Shown here: piece after piece, positions 6,664 through 14,352 of the stretch
How the letters are laid out: each line of letters starts with the position of its first letter
Position numbering within the stretch: position 1 is the first letter of the stretch
From: Succinatimonas sp. UBA6849
Lineage (GTDB): Bacteria > Pseudomonadota > Gammaproteobacteria > Enterobacterales > Succinivibrionaceae
DNA length: 25,624 nucleotides
Assembly (NCBI GenBank): GCA_002449335.1
Contig: DKDL01000109.1
Location: forward strand, 1 to 25,624
Direction of reading: 5' to 3'
Position numbers and translations under genes: made by a program
The notes under the pieces: generated by a model
What the model was told of the DNA's origin: nothing
The model's input: the letters and a program-made list of their open reading frames with translations, nothing else
Database searches by the model: none

Positions 6664-8007
6664 ATGCCTCAATCAGAGTTTGAGTCTTTAGGCTCAACAC
6701 TACTTGTGCATGTCGAGTTACCTCAGGCCCAATCACAAGAAGATTTAAAAGAACTACAACTCCTTGCTGAGTCTGGTGGAGGAGATGTAGTTTTTTGCGT
6801 TTCTTGCAAAAGAGAAGCTCCTGATCCAAGTACTTTTATTGGCTCAGGTAAAGTGGTCGAAGTATCTGATGCAGTCAAAGCTTATGATGTTCAGACTGTA
6901 ATCTTTAACAACAAACTTACTCCTGCCCAAGAAAGAAACTTAGAGAAAGCCTTTGGCGTCAGAGTTATGGATAGAGTAGCTCTCATCCTGACTATCTTTG
7001 CGCAAAGAGCTAGAACCTATGAAGGTAAACTGCAAGTTGAGTTAGCTCAGTTGCAATACGAGCAGGCACGACTTGTAAGAGGCTGGACTCACCTTGAAAG
7101 ACAGAAAGGTGGTTTCGGCTTAAGAGGTGGTCCTGGTGAAACTCAGATCGAGCTTGATAGGCGTGCCTTAAGAGAAAGAATTGCTGCCATCAAAAAAGAT
7201 CTTGAGGTGGTAGCTTTAAGACGTGAACAGAACAGAAGTCTAAGAAAAAAGAACGCTGTGCCTGTAGTCTCCTTTGTAGGTTATACCAATGCCGGTAAAT
7301 CCACTCTTTTTAACAGACTTACCAATTCTGACGTCTACGCAGCGAATCAGCTGTTTGCAACGTTAGATCCTACATTGAGAACTGTAGAATTGCCCGTAAT
7401 TGGTAAAGCTGTATTTGCCGATACTGTAGGTTTTATCCGTCATCTGCCTCACGACTTAGTTGCTGCTTTTAGAGGTACTCTAGAAGAGACCGCTCAGGCT
7501 GACCTATTGCTGCATGTTGTAGATGCATCGGATGAGCACAAAGAAGCTAACATTGAAGCTGTAAATGCTGTTTTAAAACAGGTTGGGGCTGAAGATATTA
7601 AAACCTTGGTAGTCTACAATAAGGCAGACCTTATTGAAGACAGCGCCGATGAGATCATCCGCGATGATAATGGAGCTCCTCACCGCGTATATGTGAGTGC
7701 TCTTACAGGTTTTGGTATTGATAAATTATTATCAGCCGTAAGTGAGCTTTTATCTGATAATTTGTGCGAATTTACTGTTAAGATAGACGGACGTCACGGC
7801 AAATTAAGAAGCTTACTGTATGCCTCAAATGCAGTAGATAATGAACAGTATGATGACAATGGTAACTGTCTGTTAAACGTAAAAATAACCGCAGTAGATG
7901 CTGCAATTATTGACAGCAAAACCAATGGTGCCTTATCTGAAACCTGTGTACAAGACAAAAAGCCTTGGATACAGAGCAACGAATTTGATTTTGACTCAGT
8001 GAACTAG
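6664..8007 (+). CDS. hflX: Ribosome-associated GTPase HflX
   Basis: HflX is a cytoplasmic GTPase that binds the 50S subunit and, in E. coli, splits stalled or heat-damaged ribosomes. The 447-residue protein has the HflX N-domain (about 10-195) with the glycine-rich segment GGFGLRGGPGETQIE (149-163). The GTPase domain follows: P-loop GYTNAGKST (206-214), DTVGFIRHLP (253-262), NKADL (319-323) and SAL (345-347). It sits between hfq (24 bases) and hflK (4 bases), the standard gammaproteobacterial order. The last 40-odd residues, after the GTPase fold, look poorly conserved. The start lacks a strong ribosome-binding site, which suggests coupling to hfq. Confidence 0.97.
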   Translation: MPQSEFESLGSTLLVHVELPQAQSQEDLKELQLLAESGGGDVVFCVSCKREAPDPSTFIGSGKVVEVSDAVKAYDVQTVIFNNKLTPAQERNLEKAFGVRVMDRVALILTIFAQRARTYEGKLQVELAQLQYEQARLVRGWTHLERQKGGFGLRGGPGETQIELDRRALRERIAAIKKDLEVVALRREQNRSLRKKNAVPVVSFVGYTNAGKSTLFNRLTNSDVYAANQLFATLDPTLRTVELPVIGKAVFADTVGFIRHLPHDLVAAFRGTLEETAQADLLLHVVDASDEHKEANIEAVNAVLKQVGAEDIKTLVVYNKADLIEDSADEIIRDDNGAPHRVYVSALTGFGIDKLLSAVSELLSDNLCEFTVKIDGRHGKLRSLLYASNAVDNEQYDDNGNCLLNVKITAVDAAIIDSKTNGALSETCVQDKKPWIQSNEFDFDSVN

Positions 8008-8011
8008 AAAT

Positions 8012-9256
8012 ATGGAAAATAATAAAGATCTTATGGGCTGGAATGCTCCTGGCTCAAATAATTCTTCAGATGAAGAAAAGAAGAGAGAACAGTCTTCTCA
8101 AGATCCTTGGGGTCGTGAGAGCAGAAGTTCTTCTGGGGACGATTTATTATCAGGTCTTTTAAAAACATTAAAAGATCTATTGGGCTTAAATGGAAAGCGT
8201 TCTTCTTCAAGAAGCGGTAAAGCACCAGCATCAGGTCTGAACGTCTTTACCCTAGTTGCAGTAATTGCTTTAGGCTTCTATATCTTTACAGGTTTTTATA
8301 CTGTAAAAGAAGCTGAAAAGGGCGTAGTTTTAAGATTCGGTAAAATCTACGATGTTGTAGATTCAGGTCTGCGCTGGAAATTCTCTTGCATTGATACTGT
8401 AAATGTAGTTGATATTGAGCAGGTCCGTTCAATTCAGTCATCAGGTACCATGCTTACAGAAGATGAAAACGTAGTTATCGTAGAGATGGATGTTCAGTAC
8501 AGAATTTCAGATCCTGTTAAATATCTATACTCTGTAGTAAATCCTGATAACACTCTATTAGAAGCAACTGACAGTGCCTTGCGTTATGTAGTAGGTCATA
8601 CCTTAATGGATGATATCTTAACCTCTGGTCGTGAGATGGTGCGTCAGAACACTCGTGAGCTTTTAACCTCTATTATTGAACCATATAACACTGGTCTTAC
8701 CATTGTTGATGTTAACTTCCTGCCAGCTAGAGCTCCAGATCAGGTAAAAGAAGCATTTGATGATGCTATTGCAGCTCAGGAAGATGAGCAGCGTTACAAG
8801 AGAGAAGCTGAAGCTTATGCCAACGAAGTTTTACCAAAGGCTGAAGGTCAGGTTCAGAGAATTAAACAGGAATCTGAAGCTTACCGTTCACAGGTAGTGC
8901 TAAAGGCCGAAGGTGAGGTTGCCCGCTTTGAAAAGGTTTTACCTGAGTACAATGCAGCTCCTGATATTACCAAGACCAGAATTTATCTTGAGACTATGCA
9001 GGAAGTTTTAGGCAAGAGTCAGAAGATCTTCTTGGATGTACCAAAAGGTTCATCTCCAGTTTTATATCTGCCAATGCCTCAGTCAAATAATAATACTGAG
9101 AGTGTAAAGGTTGAGACTAACCAAAACTCAACACCTGCAACAACTTCACAGAGTTCATCTACACAGCAGGTACCTTTAAGATCAGAGGAGCAGTATCCAC
9201 CTCTGTCTGAGAGCACTCAAAACAGCTACGGAACTTCAAGCAGGAGGGTAAGATAA
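8012..9256 (+). CDS. hflK: FtsH protease modulator HflK (SPFH/band-7 family)
   Basis: HflK and HflC form a large membrane-bound cage around the FtsH protease and limit its access to membrane substrates. The 414-residue protein starts with a hydrophilic Gly/Ser-rich cytoplasmic region (1-75) containing the MGWNAPG and DPWG motifs known from HflK. One transmembrane segment follows at about 76-96, then a periplasmic band-7 domain (from FYTVKEAEKGVVLRFGK), a coiled-coil stretch rich in Glu/Ala/Gln (about 250-300), and a Ser/Gln/Thr-rich C-terminal tail. The ATG has no clear Shine-Dalgarno and lies 4 bases after the hflX stop, so translation is probably coupled. Its stop overlaps the hflC start by one base. 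Confidence 0.97.
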   Translation: MENNKDLMGWNAPGSNNSSDEEKKREQSSQDPWGRESRSSSGDDLLSGLLKTLKDLLGLNGKRSSSRSGKAPASGLNVFTLVAVIALGFYIFTGFYTVKEAEKGVVLRFGKIYDVVDSGLRWKFSCIDTVNVVDIEQVRSIQSSGTMLTEDENVVIVEMDVQYRISDPVKYLYSVVNPDNTLLEATDSALRYVVGHTLMDDILTSGREMVRQNTRELLTSIIEPYNTGLTIVDVNFLPARAPDQVKEAFDDAIAAQEDEQRYKREAEAYANEVLPKAEGQVQRIKQESEAYRSQVVLKAEGEVARFEKVLPEYNAAPDITKTRIYLETMQEVLGKSQKIFLDVPKGSSPVLYLPMPQSNNNTESVKVETNQNSTPATTSQSSSTQQVPLRSEEQYPPLSESTQNSYGTSSRRVR

Positions 9257-10314
9257 TGAATAAGGGATTGCTTAATCTGCTGCTGATTGTAGTAGTGGTT
9301 TTAGGTTTTGTAGGTTTCAACAGCCTTTATGTAGTAAACGAAGGCTCTAAGGGCATCGTTACCAGATTTGGTAAAGTTTTAAGAAACTCAGATGGCAAGT
9401 TAAACATTGTTGATCCTGGTTTACATATCAAAGCTCCTTTTATTGATCATGTAAAAGATCTTGATGTACGTATTCAGACTATCAGCTCATCTGCTGACAG
9501 ATTTGTTACCTCTGAGAAAAAAGACGTTATCATCGACTCTTATGTAAAGTGGCAGATCTTAGATGCAGCAACTTATTACTTAACCACAGCTGGTGGTAAC
9601 AAGTTACAGGCTGAAGAGTTATTACGCAGACGTATTAACAACTCATTGAGAAGTCAAATCGGTCGTTTAACCATTCATGAGATTGTGTCTGGTCAGAACA
9701 ATGGTCAGGATGCAGCTTTAGAAGAGAGTGATTTTGATACTGTTGTAGATAACTCTCAAAACGAAAATGCTGATAATTCATCTGCTGACAATTCAACACA
9801 GACAGCTTCAAATACTCAGGTTACAACACCAGAGGCTACTGTAAGTCAGTCAAAGCGTGATGAAGTGATGCAGAATGCTCTAAAAGACATCGGAGCTTCA
9901 GCTAAGGCTTTAGGTATCAAGATTGTTGATGTTCGTATCAAACAGATTAACTTACCTCCTGAGGTTTCAAATTCTATTTATCAGCGTATGAGAGCTGAGC
10001 GTGATGCTGTTGCTAAATTACACAGATCACAGGGTCGTAAAGAGGCTGAAGCAATTAAGGCTCATGCTGATAGGGAAGTTGTAGTGAAGATTGCAGAGGC
10101 AGAGCGTCAGGCTCGTTCACTACGCGGTGAAGGTGATGCAGAAGCTACCAGAATTTATGCAGAAGCCTACAAACAGAATCCAAAACTCTTTGAGTTCCTA
10201 CGTTCTATGGACGCTTATAAGAATTCAATGAAGGGTAAGGATACACTTGTATTACAGCCAGATAGTGAATTTTTCAAATTCTTTAATGATGCAAATGGTA
10301 CAAGTAAACCATAA
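9256..10314 (+). CDS. hflC: FtsH protease modulator HflC (SPFH/band-7 family)
   Basis: This is the partner of HflK in the FtsH-regulating complex. It has 352 residues, with a transmembrane anchor at about 4-24, the band-7 domain from YVVNEGSKGIVTRFGK onward, and the conserved ALGIKIVDVRIKQINLP and RMRAERDAVA...RSQG segments. It ends with SPFH-type ARSLRGEGDAEATRIYAEAY and a closing DSEFFKFF motif. A low-complexity Asn/Ser/Thr-rich insertion lies at about 150-200, where E. coli HflC also has a variable loop. AGGAGG is 8 bases before the ATG, the strongest ribosome-binding site in the operon, and the ATG overlaps the hflK stop (TAATG). Confidence 0.97.
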   Translation: MNKGLLNLLLIVVVVLGFVGFNSLYVVNEGSKGIVTRFGKVLRNSDGKLNIVDPGLHIKAPFIDHVKDLDVRIQTISSSADRFVTSEKKDVIIDSYVKWQILDAATYYLTTAGGNKLQAEELLRRRINNSLRSQIGRLTIHEIVSGQNNGQDAALEESDFDTVVDNSQNENADNSSADNSTQTASNTQVTTPEATVSQSKRDEVMQNALKDIGASAKALGIKIVDVRIKQINLPPEVSNSIYQRMRAERDAVAKLHRSQGRKEAEAIKAHADREVVVKIAEAERQARSLRGEGDAEATRIYAEAYKQNPKLFEFLRSMDAYKNSMKGKDTLVLQPDSEFFKFFNDANGTSKP

Positions 10315-10379
10315 TTATGTATAATCTTAAGTTCGGTGAATATTTTTTACAGCTAAGGTTCTTCAACGAGGAATAAATA

Positions 10380-11681
10380 ATGCCTAACAATGTGATTGTG
10401 CTTGGTACACAATGGGGCGACGAAGGTAAAGGTAAAGTCGCTGATTTATTAACTTCAAAGGCTAACATAGTAGTTCGCAGCCAGGGTGGCAACAATGCAG
10501 GTCACACCTTAGTTGTAGGCGATAAGAAAGTAGTGGTTCGTTTAGTTCCATCAGGAATTTTACACAAATCATGCTTATGCTTAATCGGCTCTGGTGTCGT
10601 AGTAAACCCAGGTGCTCTATTCGAGGAAATCGAAGAGTTAAACAAGGCTGGTGTTGAAGATGTAGAGAAGAGAATTAAGGTATCAGGTGCTAGTGCATTA
10701 TTGTTACCTATTCATCCAGCTATTGATAAAGGTGCAGAGAAGTTACGCGGTAAGAACGCTATCGGTACTACTGGTCGTGGTATCGGTCCTTGCTATGAGG
10801 ATAAGGTTGCTCGTAGAGGCGTTCGTGTAGGTGATCTGTACGATATGGAGAACTTTAAAGTTCGCCTAAAGAGCTTATTAGACTACAGAAACTTCATGTT
10901 AAAGAATTACTACAATGAGCCTGAAGTTTCATATGAGTCTGTTCTGTCTTATATCGAAGGTATCCGTGACCGCTTATTAGCTATGGTAGCTGATGTTTCA
11001 GAGATCTTAGCTGAAGGTCGCAAGTCAAATAAGAAGATCTTATTTGAAGGCGCCCAGGGTACATTCTTAGATATCGATTATGGTACTTACCCATTCGTAA
11101 CCTCATCAAACACTGTAGCAGGTGGTTGCGTAACCGGTTCAGGTGCAGGTCCATTAGATATTGATTACGTTTTAGGTATCGCTAAAGTTTACACCACTCG
11201 TGTAGGTGGCGGTCCATACCCTACAGAGTTAAATGACGAAGTAGGTGAAGGTATCCGTAAGCGCGGTGCTGAGTTCGGTGCTGTAACCGGTCGTCCTCGT
11301 CGTACAGGCTGGTATGATGCTGTTGCAATGCGTCGTGCTGTAACCATCAATTCATTAACTGGTTTAGCTTTAATGAAGATGGACGTATTAGACGGTATGG
11401 ATGAAGTTAAGATCTGTACAGCTTACAAGATGAAGGATGGTTCAATTCGTCAGTTACCTCCTTTATCAGCTCATGAGTATGAAGGCATTACCCCTGTATA
11501 TGAGTCAATGCCTGGCTGGAAAGAGTCAACCTTTGGTGTAACCAAGTGGGAAGACTTACCTGTAAATGCTCAGAACTACATTAAGCGTTTAGAGGAGTTA
11601 TCAGGCGCTAAGGTTGCAATTCTATCAACCGGTCCTGAAAGAGATCAGACTATTTACTTAGATGATCCATTTGCAAACTAA
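10380..11681 (+). CDS. purA: Adenylosuccinate synthetase
   Basis: PurA uses GTP to join IMP and aspartate into adenylosuccinate, the first committed step to AMP. The 433-residue protein has the GTP-binding GDEGKGK loop (13-19, with catalytic Asp14), NNAGHT with catalytic His42, and GTTGRGIGPCYEDK, FEGAQGTFLDIDYGTYPFVTSS and VGGGPYPTE segments, all typical of bacterial PurA. GAGGA is 7 bases before the ATG. It follows hflC after 65 bases, as in other gammaproteobacteria. That gap contains a TATAAT (10320-10325) without a recognisable -35, so an extra promoter is possible. A terminator follows. Confidence 0.98.
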   Translation: MPNNVIVLGTQWGDEGKGKVADLLTSKANIVVRSQGGNNAGHTLVVGDKKVVVRLVPSGILHKSCLCLIGSGVVVNPGALFEEIEELNKAGVEDVEKRIKVSGASALLLPIHPAIDKGAEKLRGKNAIGTTGRGIGPCYEDKVARRGVRVGDLYDMENFKVRLKSLLDYRNFMLKNYYNEPEVSYESVLSYIEGIRDRLLAMVADVSEILAEGRKSNKKILFEGAQGTFLDIDYGTYPFVTSSNTVAGGCVTGSGAGPLDIDYVLGIAKVYTTRVGGGPYPTELNDEVGEGIRKRGAEFGAVTGRPRRTGWYDAVAMRRAVTINSLTGLALMKMDVLDGMDEVKICTAYKMKDGSIRQLPPLSAHEYEGITPVYESMPGWKESTFGVTKWEDLPVNAQNYIKRLEELSGAKVAILSTGPERDQTIYLDDPFAN

Positions 11682-11707
11682 TCTAAAGCAAAGCACTTTC
11701 TAAAGTA

Positions 11708-11743
11708 AAAGAAGGCCTTCTCAGCGATGACTAGGCCTTTTTT
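11708..11743 (+). terminator. Rho-independent terminator after purA
   Basis: AAGGCC and GGCCTT arms (11712-11717 and 11734-11739) are extended outward by A/T pairs, with a 16-base loop and a six-T run (11738-11743). It closes the hfq-hflX-hflK-hflC-purA operon. Confidence 0.75.
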
Positions 11744-11802
11744 GTAAGTGCTGATATAAATACAGAATAGTCATCAAATCGCACAGATTTAAAGAGTTAA
11801 AC

Positions 11803-12213
11803 ATGATTAGAGAAATCGTCAAAGACGAAGAGTTTTTAAAGATCCCAAGTACTGAAGCTACAATTAAAGACAAGCAGGTAGCTATAGACCTATTAGATAC
11901 TCTAGAGCATAACAGTGAGACTTGTGTAGGACTTGCAGCTAACATGATAGGTCATTCTTTAAATATCATTGCTGTAAATATCCATCAGAATTTGGTGATT
12001 ATGTATAACCCTGTAATTGTAGAAAAACATGATCCATACGAAACTGAAGAAGGTTGTTTGTCTTTGGAAGGTGTAAGAAAAACTACACGCTATAAGAGCA
12101 TCGTAGTTGAGTATGAGGATCATAAGTTCAAAAAGAAGTCTAAGAAGCTGTCAGGATTTTCAGCTCAGATTGTTCAGCACGAAGTTGACCACTTACATGG
12201 CATTATTATCTAG
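11803..12213 (+). CDS. Atypical short peptide deformylase
   Basis: Peptide deformylase removes the formyl group from the N-terminal methionine of new proteins. This 136-residue homologue has motif 2 EEGCLS (metal ligand Cys85) and motif 3 QHEVDH (ligands His126 and His130, catalytic Glu127). Motif 1 reads GLAANM (43-48) where canonical enzymes have GxGLAAxQ, so the conserved oxyanion-stabilising Gln is Met48. The protein ends six residues after the HEVDH helix motif and lacks the C-terminal helix of the 169-residue E. coli enzyme. It resembles a second deformylase-like subfamily I recall from gut bacteria. It is probably an auxiliary enzyme, because a canonical def-fmt pair would be expected elsewhere. 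It is a single-gene unit between two terminators. Confidence 0.8.
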   Translation: MIREIVKDEEFLKIPSTEATIKDKQVAIDLLDTLEHNSETCVGLAANMIGHSLNIIAVNIHQNLVIMYNPVIVEKHDPYETEEGCLSLEGVRKTTRYKSIVVEYEDHKFKKKSKKLSGFSAQIVQHEVDHLHGIII

Positions 12214-12274
12214 TAAATAGATAGTCTTGTTTTTAAGATGTGTATGAAAGAGGATCTTTCATTTACATCAAAAG

Positions 12275-12298
12275 TAAAAGCCACAGTAGTGGCTTTTA
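12275..12298. terminator. Bidirectional terminator between deformylase and ispB
   Basis: A perfect 10-bp stem TAAAAGCCAC / GTGGCTTTTA with a 4-base loop lies between convergent genes. A/T-rich arm ends give short T-runs on both strands, so it can serve both transcripts. A smaller hairpin, TGAAAGA-GGA-TCTTTCA, lies just upstream at 12245-12261. Confidence 0.7.
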
Positions 12299-12343
12299 TT
12301 TAAAGGATTGGTTGAAAGATAGCTGAACTTAGTAGAGTTACAA

Positions 12344-13312
12344 TTACTTCTTTCTGTTGGCAGCTTTTTTAGCAAGCTCAATTAACATTTCTTTATAAGG
12401 GGAGTCATCAATAACATCCAGTGCTTTTTTAGCTTTTTCTACAGCCTCGAATGCAAAATCACGACATTTAGATAAAGAGTCAGTCTCTTTAATAAAGGTT
12501 AGTACCTTCCCTAAATCGCAATCTTTAATAGCCTTCTCAAGACCTTTTCTATCAGAGGTGTGTTTTAAAGCCAAAATCAAAGGTAGAGTAATTCTGCCAT
12601 CTTCAAGATCCTCTCCTATAGACTTGCCTAAAGTCTGAGTGCTTGAAGAATAATCTAGCATGTCATCAGCTACCTGAAAGGCAATACCTAATTGTTTGCC
12701 ATATTCTTTTAAAGCATTAACGATATTCTCTGGTGCCTTTTCTAGAACAGCAATACCTGAGGTGGTAAGCTCAAATAAAGCTCCGGTCTTACAGTAAATT
12801 GTCTGCTCATAGTCTGCAATGGAGATATTTAAGTCTCCCTGATTATGTAGCTGATTGATTTCTCCCATAACTAAGGCTGCAAGAGTTTCATTTACTAATG
12901 AAAAGAGTTTTGGCTCTTCAACATCATGCAAGCAGAAGAAACAGCGGGTAAATAAGTAGTCACCAGCTAAGACAGCAGCATGATTGCCTTCTGTATCATT
13001 TAAAGTGCTTACGCCTCGTCTTATAGTTGCTTTGTCGATGACATCGTCATGAACAAGAGTAGCTGTATGCAGAAGCTCAGTTGCTGAGGCAAACTTGAGC
13101 ATTCTTTCATAGTTTTGAGAATTGTTTTGTGAATTTAGTGCATGCCAGGATAATATAGATAGTCTAGGTCTGATTCTTTTGCCACCAGCTTTAACCACAT
13201 GTTGGCACATTGCATTTACATTAGCCTCATAGGCTGATCCTGACAAAAGGGTAGAGAGGATCTCTTCGACTTTTTGTAAGTCTTTTTCTATTTCATTATC
13301 AATTGTATACAT
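12344..13312 (-). CDS. ispB: Octaprenyl-type polyprenyl diphosphate synthase
   Basis: IspB extends farnesyl diphosphate with isopentenyl units to make the side chain of ubiquinone or menaquinone. The 322-residue protein has the trans-prenyltransferase signatures GGKRIRPR (43-50), the first Asp-rich motif DDVID (89-93) with downstream RRG, and the second Asp-rich motif DDMLD (216-220). GAGAG lies shortly before the ATG. It is divergent from rplU, the arrangement in E. coli and many relatives, which supports ispB over other prenyl synthases such as IspA. Chain length cannot be read from the sequence with certainty. Confidence 0.94.
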   Translation of the reverse strand: MYTIDNEIEKDLQKVEEILSTLLSGSAYEANVNAMCQHVVKAGGKRIRPRLSILSWHALNSQNNSQNYERMLKFASATELLHTATLVHDDVIDKATIRRGVSTLNDTEGNHAAVLAGDYLFTRCFFCLHDVEEPKLFSLVNETLAALVMGEINQLHNQGDLNISIADYEQTIYCKTGALFELTTSGIAVLEKAPENIVNALKEYGKQLGIAFQVADDMLDYSSSTQTLGKSIGEDLEDGRITLPLILALKHTSDRKGLEKAIKDCDLGKVLTFIKETDSLSKCRDFAFEAVEKAKKALDVIDDSPYKEMLIELAKKAANRKK

Positions 13313-13437
13313 GCTATAACTCTCACAAGATGTGATAATTGTAACATCGAATAATGAGTGAATAATGCATGAATTAATAAAAATCTTGAAATTGCACTGA
13401 ATAAGCTATAAAATTCATAGCGCTTTTTATAGGTCGA

Positions 13438-13463
13438 TTAATGCATTGAACAACATGTATTAA
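13438..13463. repeat. Inverted repeat TTAATGCAT-N8-ATGTATTAA in the ispB-rplU spacer
   Basis: The arms at 13438-13446 and 13455-13463 differ from perfect symmetry at one position. It is one of two inverted repeats in the 313-base ispB-rplU spacer, which otherwise holds the rplU promoter and leader and no gene. It could be an operator-like site or chance. Confidence 0.35.
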
Positions 13464-13496
13464 TGAAAAAGCGTAATCCAGAGATAATTAATAAGT

Positions 13497-13519
13497 GTAA
13501 GTCTTGATAGAAGACTTGC
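13497..13519. promoter_or_regulatory. Inverted repeat overlapping the rplU promoter -35
   Basis: GTAAGTCTT (13497-13505) and AAGACTTGC (13511-13519) form a 9-bp inverted repeat (one G-T) around GATAG. The right arm covers most of the putative -35 TTGCAA at 13516-13521, so a bound protein would compete with RNA polymerase. Confidence 0.4.
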
Positions 13520-13544
13520 AATTTACTTATTTTGTCTGTAAAAT
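13516..13544 (+). promoter_or_regulatory. Putative sigma-70 promoter of rplU-rpmA
   Basis: TTGCAA (13516-13521), a 17-base spacer and TAAAAT (13539-13544) fit the sigma-70 consensus. Transcription would start near 13551, leaving a leader of about 75 bases before rplU. Confidence 0.62.
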
Positions 13545-13587
13545 AATGACCCATTATCGCCCCAAGTGGGCACAGTTTTAATTGATT

Positions 13588-13606
13588 GCGGGAGCAGAAC
13601 TCCTGC
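13588..13606 (+). promoter_or_regulatory. Leader hairpin just upstream of the rplU ribosome-binding site
   Basis: GCGGGAG (13588-13594) pairs with CTCCTGC (13600-13606), with one G-U, around a CAGAA loop. It lies 8 bases before the GGAG of rplU. A smaller GCCC/GGGC hairpin precedes it at 13559-13571. Ribosomal protein operons are often autoregulated through such leaders, so this could bind L21 or L27; that is inference. Confidence 0.4.
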
Positions 13607-13625
13607 ATTTACCCGGAGTTTGAGC

Positions 13626-13937
13626 ATGTACGCAGTTATTTTTTGCGGCGGCAAGCAGCACAAGGTTTCCGAGGGCGACGTGCTAAGCGTTGAGCTACTC
13701 GATGCCCAGGCTGGCAGCGATATCGAACTAGATAAAGTTCTATTAGTATCAGATGGCACCAACATTAAGGTTGGCGCTCCATACTTAGATGGTGCAAAGG
13801 TTACCGCTAAGGTTTTAGGCGCACACGGTGGCGAGAAAGTTAAGATTGTTAAGTTCCGTCGTCGTAAGCACCACCAGAAGGTTACTGGCCATCGTCAGTG
13901 GTTTACCGATTTACAGATTACTGGCATTCAGCAGTAA
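13626..13937 (+). CDS. rplU: 50S ribosomal protein L21
   Basis: L21 is a 103-residue 23S rRNA-binding protein of the large subunit. The sequence begins MYAVIFCGGKQHKVSEGD and includes KVKIVKFRRRKHHQKVTGHRQ, typical of bacterial L21. ATG 13626 has GGAG 7 bases upstream and gives the exact E. coli length; an upstream in-frame ATG at 13566 would add 20 residues encoded by the leader and is rejected. It is co-transcribed with rpmA, which starts 21 bases after its stop. Confidence 0.98.
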   Translation: MYAVIFCGGKQHKVSEGDVLSVELLDAQAGSDIELDKVLLVSDGTNIKVGAPYLDGAKVTAKVLGAHGGEKVKIVKFRRRKHHQKVTGHRQWFTDLQITGIQQ

Positions 13938-13958
13938 TTAGTTAGGAGAAAGGAATAA

Positions 13959-14222
13959 ATGGCACACAAGAAAGCTGGTGGTTCCGTTCGTAACGGCCGC
14001 GATTCCAATGCTCAGCGTTTAGGCGTTAAAGCTTACGCTGGTGAGACAGTATCAGCTGGTAGCATCATCGTTCGTCAGCGCGGTACACACTTCCACGCAG
14101 GTGCAAACGTTGGTTTAGCAAAGGATGATTCATTATTTGCTAAGGCAAACGGTAAAGTTACCTTCGTAACTCGTGGCGCTAAGGGCCGCAAGTTCGTTGA
14201 GATCGTTGAGACTCAGCAGTAA
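13959..14222 (+). CDS. rpmA: 50S ribosomal protein L27
   Basis: L27 (87 residues) reaches toward the peptidyl transferase centre with its N-terminal tail. The start MAHKKAGGSVRNGRDS and the core GSIIVRQRGTHFHAGANVGLAKD are characteristic. Unlike Firmicutes L27, there is no cleavable N-terminal extension. AGGAGAAAGGA lies just before the ATG. It is the second gene of the rplU operon, followed by a terminator. Confidence 0.98.
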   Translation: MAHKKAGGSVRNGRDSNAQRLGVKAYAGETVSAGSIIVRQRGTHFHAGANVGLAKDDSLFAKANGKVTFVTRGAKGRKFVEIVETQQ

Positions 14223-14243
14223 TACCGAAATTGGTTTACAATG

Positions 14244-14270
14244 AAAGGGCTCGCAGATGCGGGCCTTTTT
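14244..14270 (+). terminator. Terminator after rpmA
   Basis: AAAGGGCTCGC and GCGGGCCTTT pair with one bulge and one G-U around an AGAT loop, followed by a five-T run ending at 14270. It separates the ribosomal protein genes from obg. Confidence 0.75.
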
Positions 14271-14278
14271 AGTCTGTA

Positions 14279-14306
14279 TTGACTTTTTATCAGTATCAAA
14301 TAATTA
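14279..14306 (+). promoter_or_regulatory. Putative promoter of obg-folA
   Basis: TTGACT (14279-14284), a 16-base spacer and TAATTA (14301-14306) lie just after the rpmA terminator. They could drive obg and folA independently of the ribosomal protein operon. Confidence 0.42.
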
Positions 14307-14352
14307 AAGTGGCGCATACCTGCTGCCATCTTGTAATCTGGAGGATCATAAG

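Noticed and set aside
13331..13346. CRP-like sequence TGTGA-N6-TAACA upstream of ispB
   Set aside because: One half deviates, it lies only about 20 bases before the start codon, and cAMP-CRP control of ispB is not expected; likely chance.
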